64,000 nucleotides of DNA from Enterocloster lavalensis (GCF_902364025.1 NZ_CABJCG010000008.1:1-64000); one strand, 5' to 3'; positions 17,109 through 26,036 are shown, counted from the stretch's first letter. The notes: a model not told the origin generated them from the sequence alone. Program-made: numbers and translations.

Positions 17109-17155
17109 AGGGCCAAAAAGTTGTGACGTTACAACCGTTGCGATATCGTAATCGC

Positions 17156-17413
17156 CTATTTCATGCCAGGTCCATGATCCGGATCCTGGTCGCTGTTGTG
17201 ATGCGGCCGGGGCTTCACCGGCGGCATGGCCGGCTTGTCCGCGCTGCCATCATTGGGGTTCGGATCGTGGGCTCGGGAGTCCTCCTGGCCGGTGGCCGGA
17301 CCGTAGGGGGTGGTGTGGCCGCAGTATGTAGCCGGGCCCTTTCCGCCGGGATGGCCGTTGATGTGGTCGTTGAGCTGTTCGGGTGTCATGTTGTTGGGGT
17401 TGATTTCGGGCAT
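17156..17413 (-). CDS. Small Pro/Gly/His-rich phage-type protein, function unknown
   Basis: An 85-aa hydrophilic protein starting MPEINPNNMTPEQLNDHING, with many Pro, Asp and His and no hydrophobic segment. GGAAGG lies upstream of its ATG. It sits between holin and endolysin in the lysis segment. No family is recognised. Confidence 0.5.
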   Translation of the reverse strand: MPEINPNNMTPEQLNDHINGHPGGKGPATYCGHTTPYGPATGQEDSRAHDPNPNDGSADKPAMPPVKPRPHHNSDQDPDHGPGMK

Positions 17414-17497
17414 AGTGTACCTTCCTTTCGCGTGCTTGGTTAATTGGGTTCGCGCCGCTCTGACCCTGCGGCCGGGAGATGGCAGGATCGTCTCTGG

Positions 17498-17728
17498 TCA
17501 GGATACCTTGTCCAGTTCCGGCAGGCCTGCCAGGGACGTCAGAATCGACGCCACGCCGGCCAAAGCTGCCGTACCAATCACCGTTTTCCAATCCACTGCC
17601 GTGATCGTGACCGCGGCTGGCAGCATGGCTACCGCGGTCTGGGCCATTGTCTTGACTGATCTGCGCAGCGCAGCTCTTATCCACAGAACCGTATTCACAT
17701 CTGCCCGAAAAACACAATTTTTAAACAT
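17498..17728 (-). CDS. Holin (r1t-like)
   Basis: A 76-aa protein with a basic N-terminus (WIRAALRRSVKTMAQTAVAM) leading into two hydrophobic segments at about residues 28-45 and 49-66 separated by a short turn with VDWK, resembling r1t-type holins. ATG 17728 is preferred over 17755 because GGAAGGTG lies about 6 bases upstream. It forms the lysis module with the downstream endolysin. Confidence 0.75.
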   Translation of the reverse strand: MFKNCVFRADVNTVLWIRAALRRSVKTMAQTAVAMLPAAVTITAVDWKTVIGTAALAGVASILTSLAGLPELDKVS

Positions 17729-17744
17729 ATGTTCACCTTCCCTT

Positions 17745-18035
17745 CTAATTGTCAATAATGGATTCTAATAGTTCATCTCGAATTTTTTTCATACTTTCTA
17801 TTCCATTTCCTGTAATCTGATGATTGAGTAATGCCGCCAAGCTTTTAGACTGTTGCTTCTGCATCTCTTCCAATGCTAACAGTCTCTTATAGTCCTTATC
17901 TGAAAGTTCCTCCAGCTTTTCCACACGTTTTGTCAAACGAAACGCGGGTTTTATCACCTTAATAACAACCGCCCCGGCTCCTCCAACAATACTCACCGCC
18001 CCACATATGGACAGCACCATCTGCAAATACTCCAA
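17745..18035 (-). CDS. Small membrane-anchored phage-type protein
   Basis: A 96-aa protein with one N-terminal membrane helix (about residues 5-27), then a charged coiled-coil-like region (RVEKLEELSDKDYKRLLALE). Size, topology and place before the holin resemble phage hemolysin XhlA/holin-accessory proteins. The 499 bp upstream (18036-18534) are AT-rich and hold no recognisable gene. Confidence 0.55.
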   Translation of the reverse strand: MEYLQMVLSICGAVSIVGGAGAVVIKVIKPAFRLTKRVEKLEELSDKDYKRLLALEEMQKQQSKSLAALLNHQITGNGIESMKKIRDELLESIIDN

Positions 18036-18534
18036 TGGTAAAACCTCCCTACATTAATCTAAGCCATGGCTATTTCTTCATTTCTTCCCTAACCATCAGT
18101 GTCTGAGTCTGTCTGTATCATTTCAATCGTATTTACTGTAAAAAGTCACTCAATTATTTTATTATTACTTTGTTAATCGCTCCTGTTGGTTAATTATCTG
18201 CAACGTTTTTTGGTGGCGGACTACCATTGAAAATATTGAGGTGTTCTTACGCATGTACTGATTGCCTTTATTAAATGTTCTGTGCTACTTCTATATTTGC
18301 GATTCATGATTGGTCAACACGGAGGCGCATATTTGTAGAAGCATAACTATATAGCATTGACCAAAATCAAGGGGCTTTTTGGGGACATTAATTTGTACTG
18401 CGTTATTAGCTGCCACAAGCTTTCAATATCGAAAATCCGAATTAAATACTTGACCTTCGATTTTTTATGCTCTTGTTTTTCTACTATTTTTTGAATATTT
18501 ATGTAATAAAAAAGCGGGTGAAATGCCTGAATAA

Positions 18535-19086
18535 TTGGGGAGTAGTGTGTGTTATACCAATTTTGCCGGTTTATACGCTCCTGTATCTATAGTATCAGAC
18601 TTAGACAAAGTTGCAGTAAATTCAATCTGTACTATACGAAAATACAATATTGATACTCTGCATACTCCATATACCGAAAAGCTTACCAGTTATGCGGCCG
18701 GGATCTGTATTACATACCAGTCAAGTGATAAGTACATATCACAAACAGCAGTATCAAGTGGGCAGGGGGCAGTATTTGAACGAGCTTTTTTTAACGGTTC
18801 CTGGAGTCGCTGGATCAGAGTTTTAATAAGTTCAGATTTACAGGCCGGTAATGTTGCTAAAAGTGTTCCAGCCAATTCTTATGTAGATGTTCCAGTTGTG
18901 TTTGACATACCATTTAATGCAGTACCGTCTGTTGTTGCCAGTTTTAATGGCAAGCCGGCAACAATCGGTCAATGGTGTTATTGCTATGTTCATTCTATCG
19001 GTAACTCAGGCTTTTCTATACGAATCACAAATGCAACTACAGCAACAACCAACCCATCTGTTAATTGGATTGCCGTTTTGAAATGA
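18535..19086 (+). CDS. Silent tail-fibre C-terminal cassette 1 (rightward)
   Basis: The frame is open from the crossover site (GTTATACCAATTTTG, read CYTNF) to a TGA at 19086, about 178 codons. It has no proper start or ribosome site. The residues (NGSWSRWIRVL, DIPFNAVPSVVASFNGKPA) look like a receptor-binding fibre tip with a lectin-like end. It ends exactly where cassette 2, on the other strand, ends. An inversion would fuse it in frame to the constant fibre N-terminus. Confidence 0.8.
   Translation: MGSSVCYTNFAGLYAPVSIVSDLDKVAVNSICTIRKYNIDTLHTPYTEKLTSYAAGICITYQSSDKYISQTAVSSGQGAVFERAFFNGSWSRWIRVLISSDLQAGNVAKSVPANSYVDVPVVFDIPFNAVPSVVASFNGKPATIGQWCYCYVHSIGNSGFSIRITNATTATTNPSVNWIAVLK
18545..18565 (+). 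repeat. Shufflon crossover site A (rightward)
   Basis: GTGTGTTATACCAATTTTG. Shares the ATACCAATTT core with five other sites; its GTTATACCAATTTTG form matches site D. Confidence 0.8.
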
Positions 19087-19370
19087 TTATTTTTCGGTCC
19101 AGTCGGTGAAGTCACCTGTTCCTTTTGAACGAAAATATATTTTTGCATATGATTGCGAAGATGTTACTTTAAAAGCTAGTTGGATACGATCAGATCCTCC
19201 ATCATTAAGTAATGTAAGCATGAATACATAGTCTGCATTTGTTGGAGTGTTGATATTTCCAGTAAGGTAATACGAGAATAAATAATCCTCATTGTCTGCG
19301 TTAAAATTTGTACGAAACTTATAGCCTAATTTTAATGTTCCTGTCAGGGCGACATTAGCCTTATTGGTAT
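19087..19370 (-). CDS. Silent tail-fibre C-terminal cassette 2 (leftward)
   Basis: The leftward frame runs from site B (read VLNTN) through FRTNFNADNEDYLFSYYLTG to GTGDFTDWTEK and a stop abutting cassette 1. The W-containing end matches other cassettes (DWSGWTT, GYTEWKK). No ribosome site precedes it, though the frame stays open upstream to 19479. Confidence 0.78.
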
Positions 19371-19381
19371 TGAGCACATTA
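19361..19381 (-). repeat. Shufflon crossover site B (leftward)
   Basis: On the minus strand TGTGCTCAATACCAATAAGG, nearly identical to the active site F up to CCAAT. Inverted relative to site A. Confidence 0.75.
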
Positions 19382-19426
19382 GTATAAAAATTCAAGAAAA
19401 ATTCATTTTTTTGCATTTTTATTACT

Positions 19427-19446
19427 GTGTTCAATACCAATTTCAC
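19427..19446 (+). repeat. Shufflon crossover site C (rightward)
   Basis: GTGTTCAATACCAATTTCAC; preceded by TTACT as at site E. Confidence 0.8.
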
Positions 19447-19744
19447 TCGTTTAGATGGTGATATTCGAACATGCCTCAATCCGCTCAGCTCTCAGTATAT
19501 CGTTCATGCAAGTACAAGCATAGTTGGTAAGGTTAGTATCTTTATATGGAATGCCAATACAGTCGACACTCCATACAAAACAGGGGACACTGCCTATGAG
19601 AATGGATTTTGTCTAACATACGATTCCGGGAATGGATGGTTTACACAGGTAGCTATGGCAGTGGGCGATTCTCATCTATTTACCAGGCACTGTAGGGGCG
19701 GGGACTGGAGTGGATGGACAACTATAGGGGCACCGGTAATATAA
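19427..19744 (+). CDS. Silent tail-fibre C-terminal cassette 3 (rightward)
   Basis: Read from site C (VFNTNF) for 105 codons, ending in GGDWSGWTTIGAPVI. It has no ribosome site. The fold is probably similar to cassettes 1 and 5, with a different receptor surface. Its stop abuts that of cassette 4. Confidence 0.78.
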   Translation: MFNTNFTRLDGDIRTCLNPLSSQYIVHASTSIVGKVSIFIWNANTVDTPYKTGDTAYENGFCLTYDSGNGWFTQVAMAVGDSHLFTRHCRGGDWSGWTTIGAPVI

Positions 19745-20055
19745 TCATTTACAGAGATAAGTAATAAATCCTCGTAAAGATGTTATCACCTGTCCACTAG
19801 TCCCCCACAAAAGGGAGTGAGAGTCTTGAGCACACCACATAGGTAAGTAGACATCAGCACCCGAGCCAAAAGGACTACCATATAATATGGCTCTGACTGT
19901 GTCTACTGGAATAATATCTTCAGAAAGTATATATTCACCGCTACTAATACCTGTTGCGAAATTTTCAAATATTGAAACGAAAACGACTTTCCCGTATTTA
20001 TAGGCGTTAACACCTTCAGATAAGACATATTTTTTCATTTCAAAATTGGTATAAC
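19745..20055 (-). CDS. Silent tail-fibre C-terminal cassette 4 (leftward)
   Basis: The leftward frame from site D (read RYTNFE) covers about 100 codons, including GVNAYKYGKVVFVSIFENFA and ending RGFITYLCK. The open frame extends upstream to 20164 through codons that are not part of the cassette. The stop abuts cassette 3. An inversion between sites C and D would flip the 3/4 pair. Confidence 0.75.
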
Positions 20056-20060
20056 GCCCG
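20040..20060 (-). repeat. Shufflon crossover site D (leftward)
   Basis: On the minus strand CGGGCGTTATACCAATTTTG, matching site A over GTTATACCAATTTTG. Confidence 0.78.
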
Positions 20061-20187
20061 GAAAGCAAAAAAACGGGCTTGTATAACAATTCTATCGAAT
20101 TAATACTGTGCTCAACAGTGGATTTGAGACACGAAAAATAAGCCTCCCTTCTAGCAGGCTTCAAAAATTCTAGTCTTGTGTCAGGCC

Positions 20188-21183
20188 TTATCCAGCTGCA
20201 TACATATCGTATTCATATTTCATTTTTGCGTTTCCATTCTTGGCATAAATCCTGGTTGTCTCTACGCTGGCATGTCCCATCAAATCGCATAAGGTTGGAA
20301 GCGGCATGCCCTTATTCAATGCCCGGGTTGCAAATGTATGGCGGAGAAGGTGCGGAAAAACCCTTTTACCGATCCCCGCCGTTCTTGCAATTCGCTTTAT
20401 AATGTTTTCTAAAGCGTTCTTCTTCAGTCCCTGATGTGGGGCCCGATTGGAAATAATCACCGCACCGTCCCTGCGATCCCCCAGGTATTGCTCCAGATAT
20501 TCCAGCGCGCGTTCAGAAAAGAATACAATCCTCTCCTTCTGTCCCTTCCCCAACACTTTCACACAGCCCGCGGCAAGATCAATATCTTCCACTTTCATGC
20601 CCACAACTTCTGATACACGGCAACCGGTAGCCAAAAACAGCTCCAGCACTGCATTATCGCGAATATTGGCTCCACAGGCAATTCTCATCTTCTCCATTTC
20701 TCTGGGTGTCAACGCTTCTCGGATCTCAGCCACATACTTGATCGGATCCACAGTGGCCATGGGATTCTTCTGTATGTAACCTCGCTCGTGAAGGAATGTG
20801 AAAAAGGAGCTGGCAATGCGGCGCTTGTGATCCTTGGTGCTGGTACTTATCTGCCGAACCTGCTCGTAATAGTTCAGACATTCCACCACGTCCTCCCCTG
20901 TGATATCCTGAACTGGTTTTCCCACATACACCAACAGATCTGTCAAGAAGCGCTGGTACTGGTTAACTGTGCTCGCTGAGTAATTTTCAAATCTCATTTT
21001 TCCCAGGAAAATATCTAGCTCCGGGAAGCATAATATGTTAGTGCTTAATCCTGTTTCTCGTTTTGCCACCTCGTAGTTTCGGAGTACTGCCGAAAGCGCC
21101 CCATCAATAACCTGCAGTGCAGGACGATCCAGTTCATTGGACAGCCTAGCCATCAATTCATCTTTCAGCCTTACTTCATCCAT
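20188..21183 (-). CDS. Tyrosine recombinase, probable fibre-cassette invertase (shufflase)
   Basis: A 331-aa integrase-family protein. The N-terminal SAM-like core-binding domain (about 55-140) has SASTVNQYQRFL. The catalytic domain contains the Arg in ATGCRVSEV, the Lys in GKGQKER, HLLRHTFAT, GHASVETTRIY with the nucleophile Tyr. ATG 21183 has GGGGGTG about 7 bases upstream. It lies inside the cassette array between sites D and E, not at an end of the element, so inversion of the fibre sites is its likely job, while the serine recombinase moves the element. Confidence 0.85.
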   Translation of the reverse strand: MDEVRLKDELMARLSNELDRPALQVIDGALSAVLRNYEVAKRETGLSTNILCFPELDIFLGKMRFENYSASTVNQYQRFLTDLLVYVGKPVQDITGEDVVECLNYYEQVRQISTSTKDHKRRIASSFFTFLHERGYIQKNPMATVDPIKYVAEIREALTPREMEKMRIACGANIRDNAVLELFLATGCRVSEVVGMKVEDIDLAAGCVKVLGKGQKERIVFFSERALEYLEQYLGDRRDGAVIISNRAPHQGLKKNALENIIKRIARTAGIGKRVFPHLLRHTFATRALNKGMPLPTLCDLMGHASVETTRIYAKNGNAKMKYEYDMYAAG

Positions 21184-21260
21184 ACAAAACACCCCCTTTC
21201 CTTATGATTATGGTAACTCTATCATAAGGCAAGAGGCTTGATTTATGCAAATTTCTTACT

Positions 21261-21280
21261 GTGCGCAATACCAATTTAGG
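21261..21280 (+). repeat. Shufflon crossover site E (rightward)
   Basis: GTGCGCAATACCAATTTAGG, preceded by TTACT. Inverted relative to the active site F. Confidence 0.82.
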
Positions 21281-21644
21281 TAGGAAAGTGTCTACAGAAT
21301 ATGCGTTCAACGATCTTGAAAATTATCCAGAACAATATTTTGTACACATGACTGGAAATGTCTCAGGTAGTGTAGCTCTTGAAATAGGAAGCCGATCTGA
21401 TAGGGGTAATCCCTATGTGCGGTCAAAAAGTAGCGGCGGTTATACTGAGTGGAAAAAGCTTATCACAAGTGCCGATTTGAATGGTATTTCTGTTGGCAAG
21501 CAAGATGATCGTAAGCGCACAAATATGATTATTACAACTCCATCTGGATTAATATTTCAACTGTTATTTTCAGATACTGGTGCAATATATATTGAAAAAA
21601 ATTCCGGATCTGGCTGGGAAAATACTAAGCAGATATACCCCTAA
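21261..21644 (+). CDS. Silent tail-fibre C-terminal cassette 5 (rightward)
   Basis: Read from site E (VRNTNLGRKVSTEYAF) for 127 codons, with a GGYTEWKKLITSADLN stretch and end GSGWENTKQIYP. It faces the expressed cassette 6 tail to tail with 4 bp between stops. A single inversion between sites E and F (about 0.72 kb) would put it on the constant N-terminus. Confidence 0.8.
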   Translation: MRNTNLGRKVSTEYAFNDLENYPEQYFVHMTGNVSGSVALEIGSRSDRGNPYVRSKSSGGYTEWKKLITSADLNGISVGKQDDRKRTNMIITTPSGLIFQLLFSDTGAIYIEKNSGSGWENTKQIYP

Positions 21645-21648
21645 ATGA

Positions 21649-22365
21649 TCATTTAGCCGATATATAAGCTCCTGAGATCTGTAGCTCTTCCCCTTTGGAG
21701 AGGGCACCATATACATAGACTAGACCTCCATTATTATAGGGCATGATTCTACATTTATTTAGGTTTGCTGCCGTTGTGTTAAAAGTCCAAACTGCCAGTG
21801 CTGCCTCTACGATGGGAAGAGGTAAGTCTAATACTGCATCAACATATGATGTATCTGCTATATCAGATTTGATATTAAGAGACAGAGCAACAACAACCAG
21901 ATTTCCAACTTTGAGATATCCACCAGTTTTAAAATCAAAATTAGCACCATAGGTTAAACCAGAATTCCACATTGTCGTTAAATTGGTATTGAGCACACTA
22001 TAAAGATCCATCAACACCTTCCCCTGCGCCGCCGATAACGGCAGTTTATCATTATTCGTCACGCAGTTATTCACGATCTGGCCGATCATGCATACGCCGG
22101 TATTCCAGCTTTTAAAATCATTCATGAATTTTCTAATTTTCCCCAAAAATGTTTTTGAGGTTTCTCCTGCCTCCGGTACGGGGAATTGTGTGCCGGCAGG
22201 TTCATCCAGCGCTTTGATTGTCATATTGGAAATGTCTCCGCCGGAGGAGTCGGCTTTCTTGTTCAGTTCCGCATCCAGAATATCCGCGTTATCATTAAAA
22301 TCCTGAATATCAACGGGATCGATGCCTTCCGGTTTTTTTAAATTGTAATTTGGTGTTAACTGCAT
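21649..22365 (-). CDS. Tail fibre with the currently expressed C-terminal cassette 6
   Basis: A 238-aa protein. The constant N-terminal part (1-125) starts MQLTPNYNLKKPEGIDPVDI, a common clostridial fibre start, and runs through a coiled-coil-like stretch to LYSVLNTNL at the crossover site. The variable C-terminal part (126-238) begins TTMWNSGLTYGANFDF and should bind the target cell. GGAGG lies upstream of the ATG, directly after the baseplate gene. It is the only member of the array with a full N-terminus, so it is the expressed form in this assembly. Confidence 0.85.
   Translation of the reverse strand: MQLTPNYNLKKPEGIDPVDIQDFNDNADILDAELNKKADSSGGDISNMTIKALDEPAGTQFPVPEAGETSKTFLGKIRKFMNDFKSWNTGVCMIGQIVNNCVTNNDKLPLSAAQGKVLMDLYSVLNTNLTTMWNSGLTYGANFDFKTGGYLKVGNLVVVALSLNIKSDIADTSYVDAVLDLPLPIVEAALAVWTFNTTAANLNKCRIMPYNNGGLVYVYGALSKGEELQISGAYISAK
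21978..21999 (-). repeat. Shufflon crossover site F (active fibre junction)
   Basis: On the minus strand GTGCTCAATACCAATTTAAC, encoding VLNTNL within the expressed fibre. Shared consensus with sites B, C and E: GTGNNCAATACCAATTT. Confidence 0.82.
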
Positions 22366-22366
22366 A

Positions 22367-22984
22367 TTATACCTCCTTGATTGTCCTTACTTCGTCCCAG
22401 ATCATTGCCCCCAACTGCTTCCATGTGTATGGTTTCAGTTCCTCCCAAGTTGTGTATCGGTATTCAAACCGATAGGCCAGATGCGCCGGTTTGATATCTT
22501 CCAGCATGTTGATAAACGCCTGCATATTGCGGGGAATCCCTTTGATACCGATAAACTGAATTACAAACAGGTGGTTGGGGTTGTCCTCGATCACGTTCAC
22601 TTCGCCTCCGCTAAATGTTGCCGCGGTATCTTCTATCATCCGTTTGGTCGTCGTTCCATGTCCCCGCAGCTTTGCCATCAGAATCTCCCGGCGCTGCTCA
22701 TATGTCAACGACATATTGGTGGCCACCCCCAACATTTGCTCCCACCTAACCAGGCCCCAGGTCGCTGTCTCAATGAAACACTGATCCAACATGTCTCTCA
22801 GTTCATGCTGCAGCAAACCAATCTCCGGCCCTTCGGCCCGATAGATTTCCGCAAGCTCCCGTACTTCCGCCAAAAAAGGCGGTGCGTATCCGGCAAGATC
22901 CACAAAATAGTTCTCCGACTCTGCCGGCACATCCGGCGAGGCTATCTGATACCGCTGACGGCCATAACTCTCTTTGCCATACAA
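22367..22984 (-). CDS. Baseplate/tail protein, YmfQ/XkdU-like (DUF2313)
   Basis: A 205-aa protein with the family pattern RWEQMLGVATNMSLTYEQRR near residue 85 and EILMAKLRGHGTTTKRMIED, then FVIQFIG and a C-terminal AHLAYRFEY. It joins baseplate wedge to fibre in PBSX/Mu-like tails. It lies between two fibre genes with 1-3 bp spacing. Confidence 0.82.
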   Translation of the reverse strand: MYGKESYGRQRYQIASPDVPAESENYFVDLAGYAPPFLAEVRELAEIYRAEGPEIGLLQHELRDMLDQCFIETATWGLVRWEQMLGVATNMSLTYEQRREILMAKLRGHGTTTKRMIEDTAATFSGGEVNVIEDNPNHLFVIQFIGIKGIPRNMQAFINMLEDIKPAHLAYRFEYRYTTWEELKPYTWKQLGAMIWDEVRTIKEV

Positions 22985-22987
22985 CTG

Positions 22988-24277
22988 CTACACCCCCTTC
23001 AGGTCATTCCAGCTGACAGCGCCTTTTTTCAAATAGCTGCTGTCATGATTGTGGTTCTTTGCCGCCGCATCTGTAATACCATACCCTGCCAAAGTGGAGG
23101 GATTCGCACCGGCCGTCACATGGCCCTGTACGTTAACGGTAACGCTTTTATAAGTTCCGGCTGCCACTCCACTGTCCGGATGAGTATAGCCGGTATTCGG
23201 CGGAACCGCCCATGTGCCGTCGCCGCGCAGAAACTGTTCTTGTTTACCGGCAGCCGGCGCGGGGACCAGCCCGCTCGTGCCGGCTGCCGAGGCGGTTGCC
23301 CCCTTTATTTCGCTGTAGGTGGTATTATAATCCGGCCCCCAAACTGCTGTTCCATCCTCCGCCCACCGTAAAATCTGGCCCCCGGATCCGCCTGCGGGAA
23401 TATGTTTCGTTCCAGATGCGGTGGGGTGCACATACCGATTGGCTCCCTCTGCAATCCCGGCCAGCTTATCCAGCATATCCTGCGTCAGATTGCTCAACAC
23501 ATTTTTATTGCTATGATCATGACGTTTGTTATAGGCCTCGTCATAGTTTGCCTTATCCTCTTTGCTTAAAAGTCCGTCCCCGTCCCGGGTCGCTTTCGGG
23601 ATTGCGTTGGCCGAGACTGCGATCCAGCCGGTCCCATTCCAGCGATAGGTATAATCCGTGTCCCTGACATTGACGGTCCAGCCGTCCTTGGGATGCGGGT
23701 ATGTATCGGAGAGGTCTGAATAAGTATTAACCGATGCTTTCCAGTCGGCTTCGGCCAGGAAATCGAAAAACTTGTTGTCAATCTCACTCCTGCTATACTT
23801 ATCGTCCCAGATCGGCCTATTATCATTAATGGTATTTTGAATCGCTGTTTCGGCCTGAGCCGCTCTGAGACACTCTGCGTCAACCGCCTCGCTGTTTGCC
23901 TGCTCGGCGGCTTTCGCCCGTGTCTCCTCCGCGTTCACCGCCTCCTGGGTGCAGCGGACCGCTTCCTGCAGCCGGTTGATATCGTCCGCCTCCACCGTGT
24001 CTCCATCCGTTTCATAGCTAATGTAAACCACGGGTTCTTCCGCATATATCTTTACCACCCGCTTCCAGGGCGCCAGGCTTGGGGTGGATAAGGTGTATGT
24101 TTCAAGACGTTTCCCAGTCAGCTTCGGTCCCGTATAGACCGCAAATGCAGCCGCGTTAATATTATCATGCTGCAACTCCCCCTCGTACACGCCATCCGTG
24201 GGATGAACCACTTCTTCGACGACGTATACATTGCCGTCAACCTTATTCAGCTTCTCATAAAAGGTGCTTACATTCAT
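22988..24277 (-). CDS. Tail fibre / baseplate appendage protein
   Basis: A 429-aa protein. The N-terminal domain (about 1-110) may attach to the baseplate. Residues 110-160 form an Ala/Glu-rich coiled coil (QEAVNAEETRAKAAEQANSE). The C-terminal part has phage fibre repeats with GYTHPDSG and GYGITDAAAKNHNHDSSY. It overlaps the baseplate J gene by 4 bp. It has no cassette array of its own. Confidence 0.75.
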   Translation of the reverse strand: MNVSTFYEKLNKVDGNVYVVEEVVHPTDGVYEGELQHDNINAAAFAVYTGPKLTGKRLETYTLSTPSLAPWKRVVKIYAEEPVVYISYETDGDTVEADDINRLQEAVRCTQEAVNAEETRAKAAEQANSEAVDAECLRAAQAETAIQNTINDNRPIWDDKYSRSEIDNKFFDFLAEADWKASVNTYSDLSDTYPHPKDGWTVNVRDTDYTYRWNGTGWIAVSANAIPKATRDGDGLLSKEDKANYDEAYNKRHDHSNKNVLSNLTQDMLDKLAGIAEGANRYVHPTASGTKHIPAGGSGGQILRWAEDGTAVWGPDYNTTYSEIKGATASAAGTSGLVPAPAAGKQEQFLRGDGTWAVPPNTGYTHPDSGVAAGTYKSVTVNVQGHVTAGANPSTLAGYGITDAAAKNHNHDSSYLKKGAVSWNDLKGV

Positions 24278-25308
24278 CGTGCCACCTCCAGCGTAATTGC
24301 CCCTGGTACCGCCAGCTCCTCGTCATTCAGCGACACATTTCCGGCGTCGCCGTTCAACAGCAGGTCAAAGTAGTCCTCCACGCCATCGATCCCCAGCAGC
24401 AGATTTCCGATTTTAGCCAGGCTCACATAGGACAGGTCCAGCGCTTCCTTGCGCAGATACCCTGCCATTGCCGCCTGAAATGCGTGCTCGACAGTTCCCA
24501 GATTCGTTCCCGTCCGCACCTTGATTCCGGCGGATACATTGATGGCCTTTTCGGTCACCGACGCCACTGTGACGTCCGCGCCCACAGGGCGGAGTTCCTC
24601 GATATGCTCCTGCACCTCCTGTACCAGTCCGGCTCCGGCGGCAGACATACCTGCGTCTGAGATCACTACTTTTACAGTCCCGGGTCCATTGGCCAATGGG
24701 AATACCCGCGCCGCTCCAACTCCGTCGCATTCCATGGCCCAGTTATAATAATCATACCGGTTACCGCTGGTGGAAGGCTTCTGCACCTTTGTCAGGTATC
24801 GGTCCAATAAAGACTCTGTCGACTCCTCATCGCTCCCACTGTCGATTATCTCCGTAAGCTCCGCTTTTGTAAGCCCCGGAATATAATCAACCGGCACCAT
24901 CGCTCCCAGCTCTCTGTTTTCCAACGCGCCCGCAGTCTCACATTCCATCCGGTATGTCCGATCCCCTATGCGCTCAACGGCGACATAGTTCAGGGTTCCC
25001 AGCGAAAAACGCGCTCCCAGTTCGATCTCCATATTAAATTCCCCTTTTAACACAGCCTTTGCAGCCGGATGCGGGGTGATATTCCATTCCGAGCAGCGCC
25101 TGATCAGATATTCCCGAACCGCCGTCTCCGCAAACATCTGGTCCAACGTCCACCCAAGTTCAATGTATGCATTCTGCAATTCCACCGCGGCCGGCGCAAG
25201 CGCCGTATAAACGGGGGAGCTCTGCCTGGTATCCAATTCCGGGCTGTTTTCTTTGACGTTTCGGAGCATTCGCTCAAGAATTATTTCATACGTGGTGTCC
25301 TCATACAT
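24274..25308 (-). CDS. Baseplate J-like protein (XkdT)
   Basis: A 344-aa baseplate wedge protein of the gpJ family. The N-terminal segment has LDQMFAETAVREYLIRRCSEW and the middle has TKAELTEIIDSGSDEESTESLLDRY-like wedge sequence. The C-terminus is a beta-rich domain. The start overlaps the previous stop (TAATG). Contractile tails such as PBSX carry it after XkdS. Confidence 0.87.
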   Translation of the reverse strand: MYEDTTYEIILERMLRNVKENSPELDTRQSSPVYTALAPAAVELQNAYIELGWTLDQMFAETAVREYLIRRCSEWNITPHPAAKAVLKGEFNMEIELGARFSLGTLNYVAVERIGDRTYRMECETAGALENRELGAMVPVDYIPGLTKAELTEIIDSGSDEESTESLLDRYLTKVQKPSTSGNRYDYYNWAMECDGVGAARVFPLANGPGTVKVVISDAGMSAAGAGLVQEVQEHIEELRPVGADVTVASVTEKAINVSAGIKVRTGTNLGTVEHAFQAAMAGYLRKEALDLSYVSLAKIGNLLLGIDGVEDYFDLLLNGDAGNVSLNDEELAVPGAITLEVAR

Positions 25309-25703
25309 TACACATCAACCTCCTTGGATGCCTCTACGTCCCCATACTGCGTGTGCGCGGTAAACGTAACACTGAGCTTATGCCCCACTATGGTGAACGA
25401 AAACGCATCAACGCTCTGTATCCTGTCATCCTGCAGCAATGCTTCCCGAATGCGTTTTTTAATTTTTGACTTGGCTAACTTCATGGGTTTTCCCAGCAGA
25501 CTGGTCAACTCCACACCGTAGTTCCAGTTATAAATCAGCCAGTCAAACCGTTCGGTATTGAGAATGCAGTATATCGCCTGCTGCACCGCCTCCCTTCCGT
25601 CCACACAGCCCTGCAGTCTTCCGTCTTTTAAACGGTAGGTCCGGGACGGCTGCTTGCGGATGACAAATTCCCGTCTCAAAATATTGCCTGTTTTCGGCAG
25701 CAT
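25308..25703 (-). CDS. Baseplate protein, DUF2634 (XkdS-like)
   Basis: A 131-aa protein with YRLKDGRLQGCVDGREAVQQ near residue 22 and YNWNYGVELTSLLGKPM near 58, as in DUF2634/gp25-like baseplate proteins that start sheath polymerisation. It lies in PBSX order between XkdR and XkdT. Confidence 0.85.
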   Translation of the reverse strand: MLPKTGNILRREFVIRKQPSRTYRLKDGRLQGCVDGREAVQQAIYCILNTERFDWLIYNWNYGVELTSLLGKPMKLAKSKIKKRIREALLQDDRIQSVDAFSFTIVGHKLSVTFTAHTQYGDVEASKEVDV

Positions 25704-25721
25704 GTTCGCCTCGCCTCCTTT

Positions 25722-26036
25722 CTACCAGCGTTCCAGCACCAGATATTGCTGGCCGCCCTTTTTTTGCAATAACAACACGCGTTCCCCCGGCTTCAAACCA
25801 TTTTTAACCGTTACGTCCACCTCTCCCAGCTGCGGGATTACCATCGTTTCCGTGTGGTCGGTCAAACGCCTGGGCACCAGTACCTGGCTGCCCTTTACGG
25901 TCGTTTTCTGGTCAATCTGTACCGCTGCCGGAGAAACGCTTACCACTGTGCCGGGAATGAGATCACAGGGGTCCCCTGACTCCACGGCCTGCAGCATAAT
26001 CCGTTTCATATTTTCAATCCATTGGGCGTCAGGCAT
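25722..26036 (-). CDS. Baseplate protein, DUF2577 (XkdR-like)
   Basis: A 104-aa beta-rich protein with ending GERVLLLQKKGGQQYLVLERW and an OB-fold-like middle (VVSVSPAAVQIDQK), matching DUF2577. It is likely a small spike or hub-associated protein. The start overlaps the XkdQ stop by 8 bp. Confidence 0.8.
   Translation of the reverse strand: MPDAQWIENMKRIMLQAVESGDPCDLIPGTVVSVSPAAVQIDQKTTVKGSQVLVPRRLTDHTETMVIPQLGEVDVTVKNGLKPGERVLLLQKKGGQQYLVLERW

Noticed and set aside
20188..21183. Tyrosine recombinase as the integrase of the element or a prophage
   Set aside because: It lies in the middle of the fibre array between inverted crossover sites, far from the att cores, while a large serine recombinase sits near attR.
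18535..22365. Diversity-generating retroelement behind the variable fibre tips
   Set aside because: No reverse transcriptase and no template/variable repeat pair with A-specific changes were seen; the cassettes differ wholesale and have inverted junction sites.
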